Shown here piece after piece: positions 60,130 through 64,000 of a DNA stretch of 64,000 bases. Below the pieces are notes generated by a model that worked only from the letters and a program-made list of their open reading frames with translations, had not been told where the DNA came from and did no database searches. The stretch is taken from assembly GCA_003417655.1 (NCBI GenBank), contig QVMW01000014.1, positions 1-64,000 of the forward strand, read 5' to 3'. Numbering within the stretch: position 1 is the first letter of the stretch; the number at the start of each line of letters is the position of its first letter. This DNA comes from Rhodobacteraceae bacterium 63075. Lineage in GTDB: Bacteria > Pseudomonadota > Alphaproteobacteria > Rhodobacterales > Rhodobacteraceae. Both the position numbers and the translations under genes were made by a program.

Positions 60130-60294
60130 GGCCCAATGCTGACACTTGCCGCCCCCAAGCCGCAGGCTTGTTTACGACAAACCTGCCGTTTTCAGGTTTT
60201 GCTGCAACTGCACAATCGCCTTGCAAGCCCTCGCGCAATTTAATACCGATCAGGCCGAGAAAATCGTAATTTCCTGACCCGGAGGTCCCCGCCG

Positions 60295-61251
60295 ATGAGT
60301 TTCCGCCTGCAACCCGCTCCGCCAGCCCGTCCGAACCGCTGCCAGCTCTTCGGCCCGGGCTCGAACCCGAAGCTGTTCGAGAAGATGGCCGCGAGCGACG
60401 CGGATGTGATCAACCTCGATCTGGAGGATTCCGTGGCCCCCGATGACAAGGACATGGCCCGCGCCAATGTCATCGAGGCGATCGGCTCGGTGGACTGGGG
60501 CAAGAAGACGCTCTCCGTGCGCATCAACAGCCTCGACACGCCCTTCTGGTATCGCGATGTCGTCGATCTTCTGGAGCAGGCGGGCGAGCGGCTCGACCAG
60601 ATCATGATCCCCAAGGTGGGCTGCGCCGAGGATGTCTATGCCGTCGATGCGCTGGTCACGGCCGTTGAGCGCGCCAAGGGCCGCGAGAAGCCCGTGAGCT
60701 TCGAAGTCATTATCGAGAGCGCCGCGGGCATCGCCCATGTCGAGGAGATCGCCGCCGCGTCGCCCCGGATGCAGGCGATGAGCCTCGGTGCGGCCGATTT
60801 CGCCGCCTCCATGGGCATGGCCACCACGGGGATCGGCGGCACGCAGGAAAACTACTACATGCTCAAAGGCGGCGAGAAGCACTGGTCCGACCCCTGGCAC
60901 TGGGCGCAGGCCGCCATCGTCGCCGCCTGCCGCACCCACGGCATCCTTCCGGTCGACGGCCCCTTCGGCGACTTTTCCGACGATGACGGCTACCGGGCAC
61001 AGGCGCGCCGCTCGGCGACGCTGGGCATGGTCGGCAAATGGGCGATCCACCCCAAGCAGATCGCGCTGGCCAACGAGGTGTTCACCCCCTCCGAAGAGGC
61101 CGTCGCCGAGGCGCGCGAAATCCTCGCCGCGATGGAAGAGGCCAAGGCCAAGGGCGAAGGCGCGACCGTCTACAAGGGCCGCCTCGTCGACATCGCCTCG
61201 ATCAAGCAGGCCGAAGTGATCGTCGCGCAGGCCGAGCTGATCGCGGGCTGA
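60295..61251 (+). CDS. mcl1: L-malyl-CoA / beta-methylmalyl-CoA lyase
   Basis: The 318-residue HpcH/HpaI-fold lyase follows Rhodobacter sphaeroides Mcl1 nearly residue for residue in pattern: MSFRLQPAPPARPNRCQLFGPGS, VINLDLEDSVAPDDK, FEVIIESAAGIAHVEEIAA and GAADFAASMGMATTGIGG. It cleaves malyl-CoA and beta-methylmalyl-CoA in the ethylmalonyl-CoA pathway for C2 assimilation. The products glyoxylate and propionyl-CoA link it loosely to the glycolate oxidase in this window. The start follows CGGAGG and a terminator follows. Confidence 0.95.
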   Translation: MSFRLQPAPPARPNRCQLFGPGSNPKLFEKMAASDADVINLDLEDSVAPDDKDMARANVIEAIGSVDWGKKTLSVRINSLDTPFWYRDVVDLLEQAGERLDQIMIPKVGCAEDVYAVDALVTAVERAKGREKPVSFEVIIESAAGIAHVEEIAAASPRMQAMSLGAADFAASMGMATTGIGGTQENYYMLKGGEKHWSDPWHWAQAAIVAACRTHGILPVDGPFGDFSDDDGYRAQARRSATLGMVGKWAIHPKQIALANEVFTPSEEAVAEAREILAAMEEAKAKGEGATVYKGRLVDIASIKQAEVIVAQAELIAG

Positions 61252-61264
61252 AGAGCTGCAAAAC

Positions 61265-61289
61265 GGCGGCCACCTACGCGGTGGCTGCC
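61265..61289 (+). terminator. Terminator of mcl1
   Basis: GGCGGCCACC pairs with GGTGGCTGCC (one G-U) around a 5-nt loop, followed by a pyrimidine tract CCCCTTTCTTCTT. It begins 13 bp after the stop. Confidence 0.65.
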
Positions 61290-61292
61290 CCC

Positions 61293-61317
61293 CTTTCTTC
61301 TTGCCAAAAAAAATCCC
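61293..61317. repeat. Intergenic repeat, T-rich half, divergent copy D
   Basis: The 25-bp stretch (CTTTCTTCTTGCC, an A-run, then ATCCC) resembles the elements at 9493 and 39844. The preceding TACGCGGTGGCTGC (61275-61288) also occurs in copy B at 39930-39943. Confidence 0.45.
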
Positions 61318-61413
61318 GGCACCACGGCCGCCCAAGGCGCAAGCCCGGAGCGTCTGGCCCATTTCCCCGCAACACGCCGCCCCCGGGCGCACCCTGCGCC
61401 CATGCGCGGCGGC

Positions 61414-62292
61414 TCAGACCCACTTGGCCAGCGGCGGCAGGCTCATCAGCACGGCATTGGCGTCATGCCCCGTCTCGAGGCCGAACTTCGTGCCGCGGTC
61501 ATAGACGAGGTTGTACTCGGCATAGAGCCCCCGGTGCACGAGCTGCGCGTCGCGGTCCGCCGCGTCCCAGGCTTGCATCATGCGCGTCTCGGCCAGCGGC
61601 AGGAAAGCGGGCAGGAAGGCCCGCCCGACATCCTGGATCAGCGCGAAATCCGCCTCCCAGTCGCCGCTGTTGTGATCGTCGAGGAAAATCCCGCCCACAC
61701 CCCGCGCGCGGCCCCGGTGCGGGATGAAGAAATACTCGTCCGCCCAGGCCTTGAGTCGTGGATAATGCGCCTTGTCGTGGCGGTCGAGATGCTCTTGCTG
61801 CACGGCGTGGAAATGCGCGGTGTCCTCTTCGTATTCGATGCAGGGGTTGAGGTCAGAACCGCCCCCGAACCACCAGCCATGCGGCGTCCAGAACATCCGC
61901 GTGTTCATGTGCACGGCGGGCGCATGCGGGTTCTGCATATGCGCCACGAGGCTGATCCCGCTCGCCCAGAAGCGCGGGTCGTCCTTCATGCCGGGCATGC
62001 CCTTGCGCGCCATCATCGCCGCCTGCGCCCGCTCCCCGAGCGTGCCGTAGACCTCCGAGACATTCACGCCCACCTTCTCGAAGACACGGCCCCCGCGCAT
62101 CACACTCATCAGCCCGCCGCCCGCGTCGGACCCGTCGTCCGACTTGCGCTGCGTCTCGCTGACCTCGAAGCGCCCGGCCGCCGCATCGCCGCCATGGGTG
62201 TCTTCCAACCCCTCGAAGGCCGCGACGATCTCGTCGCGCAGGCTCCGGAACCATGCGCTCGCGCGCGCCTTCTCGTCTTTCATCTCGCTCAT
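61414..62292 (-). CDS. hemF: Oxygen-dependent coproporphyrinogen III oxidase
   Basis: The 292-residue enzyme has the family blocks SVMRGGRVFEKVGVNVSEVYG, VHMNTRMFW, WWFGGGSDLNPCIEYEEDTAHFHAVQ and GVGGIFLDD. Near the end comes LYAEYNLVYDRGTKFGLETGHDANAVLMSLPP. It decarboxylates two propionates with O2 in aerobic heme synthesis. The start follows AGGAG. It lies 9 bp downstream of the SDR gene. Confidence 0.95.
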   Translation of the reverse strand: MSEMKDEKARASAWFRSLRDEIVAAFEGLEDTHGGDAAAGRFEVSETQRKSDDGSDAGGGLMSVMRGGRVFEKVGVNVSEVYGTLGERAQAAMMARKGMPGMKDDPRFWASGISLVAHMQNPHAPAVHMNTRMFWTPHGWWFGGGSDLNPCIEYEEDTAHFHAVQQEHLDRHDKAHYPRLKAWADEYFFIPHRGRARGVGGIFLDDHNSGDWEADFALIQDVGRAFLPAFLPLAETRMMQAWDAADRDAQLVHRGLYAEYNLVYDRGTKFGLETGHDANAVLMSLPPLAKWV

Positions 62293-62301
62293 CTGGCTCT
62301 C

Positions 62302-63105
62302 CTAGTGCGCCGGAGCGGTGACAGGGTCGAGCAGCGTGCGCCCGCCATCGACCGTCAGGATCTGCCCGGTCACGAAGCCGGACCCGTCCGAGGCGAGAAA
62401 CTGCACCACCTCGGCCAGCTCACGCGGGCTGGCGATCCGCCCCAGCGGCGTGCCCTTTTCGATCACGTCCCGGAAATCGGGGCTTTCCTTGAGCTTGTCC
62501 TTCAGGCTCGCGCTCATCACCGACCCCATGGAGACGGCATTCACACGGATGCGCTCGGGTGCCAGCGCCACGGCGAGCGAGCGGGTCATCTGCTCCAGCG
62601 CGGCATTGGAGATCGACAGCGCCATAAGCTCGGGATGGGCCCGCCGCGACAGGATCGAGGACAGGTTGATTATCGATCCGACAGGGCCATCTCCGCCCGA
62701 TTCCTCAGCCTGCTTGATCATCCGCTTGGCGATGAGCTGGCTCAGGCGCAGCGAGGTCATGAGGTTCTGCTCCAGCGCCAGTTCGACCGCGTCATCGTCG
62801 GGGTTGAGCGGATCCGAGCGCAGAACCTGCCGCGAGGCGTTCACGAGGATATCGACCCGGTCGAAGGCATCGAGCGTCGCCGAGAGCAGGTTGGCGATCG
62901 CCAGCTTCTCGCGCAGATCCCCCGAGAAGGCGCGGAACTTGTCATCCTCCTTGGGCTCGCCAACCTCCTTGCCGAGCCGCTCGCCGTCCATGTCGGCGAA
63001 CATCACGTTCGCGCCCTTGTCGACGAAATGCCGTGCAATCGCGAGACCGACCCCGTTGGCCGCTCCTGTCACGATTGCTGTCTTCCCGCTGATCGAAAGC
63101 GACAT
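62302..63105 (-). CDS. SDR-family protein lacking the catalytic Tyr and Lys
   Basis: The 267-residue protein has the NAD-binding TGAANGVGLAIARHF, the DxD-type acidic end of strand 2 (FADMDGERL) and the C-terminal GFVTGQILTVDGGRTLL of classical SDRs. Where a YxxxK motif is expected it reads LSISN (in HPELMALSISNAALEQM), and the NNAG motif is VNAS. The Ser of the triad is kept (INLSS). It may bind nucleotide without classical dehydrogenase activity. It is upstream of hemF in a likely two-gene unit. Confidence 0.85.
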   Translation of the reverse strand: MSLSISGKTAIVTGAANGVGLAIARHFVDKGANVMFADMDGERLGKEVGEPKEDDKFRAFSGDLREKLAIANLLSATLDAFDRVDILVNASRQVLRSDPLNPDDDAVELALEQNLMTSLRLSQLIAKRMIKQAEESGGDGPVGSIINLSSILSRRAHPELMALSISNAALEQMTRSLAVALAPERIRVNAVSMGSVMSASLKDKLKESPDFRDVIEKGTPLGRIASPRELAEVVQFLASDGSGFVTGQILTVDGGRTLLDPVTAPAH

Positions 63106-63162
63106 GACACTCTCCTTCGCTTGATTCCCGATCGGTCCGGGGACCAGACCTAACGCAAAACC

Positions 63163-64000
63163 TCAGCGCTTGCGAGATGGCTTGGCCGCGTGAAGCAGCT
63201 TGAACCGTCCGTCGCCGCCAGTCTCCTCGACGCGCCCGAAATGCGCCCGCAGCGTCTCCTCATAGGGCAGGTGCCTGTTGGCGACCATCCAGAGTTGCCC
63301 CGTGGGCTTGAGCGCCGCGGCGGCATTCGCGATGAAGGCCTGTCCCAGCTCGGGCACACCCTTGCGCCCGGCGTGGAACGGCGGGTTCATCACCACCGCA
63401 TCGAGCGAGGCCCGCGGGCTCCAGCGCGTTGCATCGTCCCAGTGAAAGCGCGCGCGCGGGTCGGTGATGTTCACCCGCGCGCAGCCCAAAGCCGCGGCGC
63501 TCGCCTCGACGAGATGCAGCGTCTCGACGCCGCCCCGCTCCAGCACGCTCCGCGAAAGATAGCCCCAGCCCGCGCCGAAATCCGCGATCTCGCCTTTCAG
63601 CGTCCCGGGCAGGGCCTCTGCCAGAAGCCGCGAGCCCGCATCCGCCTTTTCCGCCGAGAACACGCCCGGCACGGTATGAAACCCGTCCGCGTTCAGCCCG
63701 CCCGCACCGGCCTGAAGCCAGTCGACATAGCTGCCGTCCGGCAGGGTGCATTCGAAAACCTTGCCATGCGCCTTCGAAAAAGCCGCTCCGCAGCTGCCGC
63801 GTTTCCTGAGTTCCCTGAAGTGGCTCTCCGTGCCGTCGGTCTTCTGCCCATCGACCATGATATGCCCACCCGATGCCTCGGCAGCGCGCGCGAAGAGAAC
63901 GCGCCCCTCGAGCCGCCCGCGCGGCACGAAGACCAGCGCCGCCGCAGCCGCGCCGGGCGCCTCCTGCGTCACCTCGTAGCCCTGCGCCGCGTAGCGCCGC
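63163..64000 (-). CDS. rsmC: 16S rRNA guanine-N2 methyltransferase RsmC-like (5' end outside window)
   Basis: At least 279 residues are visible; the reading frame continues past the right edge, so the start is missing. The C-terminal SAM domain has ADFGAGWGYLSRSVL, LHLVEASAAALGCARVN and the NPPFHAGRKG catalytic motif of RsmC-type rRNA methyltransferases. The N-terminal part (LVFVPRGRLEGRVLFARAAEASGG, GQKTDGTESHFRELRK) matches the duplicated RsmC domain. It would methylate G1207 of 16S rRNA. A GTG at 63972 is in frame, but the protein clearly extends upstream. Confidence 0.82.
   Translation of the reverse strand, partial: RRYAAQGYEVTQEAPGAAAAALVFVPRGRLEGRVLFARAAEASGGHIMVDGQKTDGTESHFRELRKRGSCGAAFSKAHGKVFECTLPDGSYVDWLQAGAGGLNADGFHTVPGVFSAEKADAGSRLLAEALPGTLKGEIADFGAGWGYLSRSVLERGGVETLHLVEASAAALGCARVNITDPRARFHWDDATRWSPRASLDAVVMNPPFHAGRKGVPELGQAFIANAAAALKPTGQLWMVANRHLPYEETLRAHFGRVEETGGDGRFKLLHAAKPSRKR

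Overview
The window reads as chromosomal DNA of a Rhodobacteraceae (Roseobacter/Paracoccaceae) alphaproteobacterium. The base composition is GC-rich and genes are densely packed. Several gene pairings are typical of this group: a COQ9-family gene divergent from rpsU, a DUF1013/TrcR cell-cycle protein, a TakP-like TRAP transporter, an L-malyl-CoA lyase almost identical in pattern to Rhodobacter Mcl1, and a very large RTX protein ending in a Hint domain. I see no phage, no transposase, no CRISPR array and no rRNA. One tRNA gene (elongator Met, CAU) is present.

Layout: 0-8 kb holds an AEC-family carrier, a pyruvyl-transferase-like protein, creatinase divergent from a P1-family peptidase, an alpha/beta hydrolase, a succinate-semialdehyde-type dehydrogenase and a PLP aminotransferase. 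8-9.5 kb has a small heat-shock protein behind an RpoH-type promoter and a secreted trypsin-like protease. 9.5-20.3 kb carries two linked minus-strand transcription units, glcD-glcE-(small membrane protein)-glcF and a complete TRAP transporter (dctP, dctQ, dctM). Both begin at an identical operator architecture, ATTGGTAA-N7-TTACCAAT, so they probably form one 2-hydroxy/2-oxo-acid regulon. 20.4-26.3 kb is the dnaX-ybaB-recR housekeeping block, interrupted by a TauD-like dioxygenase and a NUDIX hydrolase. 26.7-31.1 kb is the RTX/Hint protein. 31.5-38.2 kb holds trcR, a secreted RNase T2, the zinc regulon (znuA divergent from zur-znuC-znuB across two Zur-like boxes), a quinone-oxidoreductase-like gene, coq9 and rpsU.

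38-46.7 kb contains a YghU-type glutathione transferase, a flavodoxin-like protein, a GMC oxidoreductase, an Lrp-type regulator divergent from alanine dehydrogenase, tRNA-Met, an MscS channel, YtoQ, a methyltransferase and a LysR regulator. 46.8-52.4 kb is a translation block (pheT, pheS, rplT, rpmI). Its pheS-pheT junction is broken by an AT-rich membrane-anchored protein gene and by a RelE-type toxin-antitoxin module, and a second, truncated copy of the pheT start marks the insertion. 52.5-64 kb has pyruvate kinase, an N-formylglutamate amidohydrolase family protein, a DUF1244 protein, a PF03773-type permease, the D-glutamate catabolic pair dgcN-dgcA, an MFS transporter, mcl1 (ethylmalonyl-CoA pathway), hemF, an SDR protein lacking its catalytic Tyr and Lys, and an rsmC-like methyltransferase running off the right edge.

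The points most worth following up are the shared glc/TRAP operator, the scarred insertion between pheS and pheT, the three-module RTX/Hint protein, an intergenic repeat family at gene 3' ends, the catalytically degenerate SDR next to hemF, and the long coiled-coil tail on the TRAP permease.
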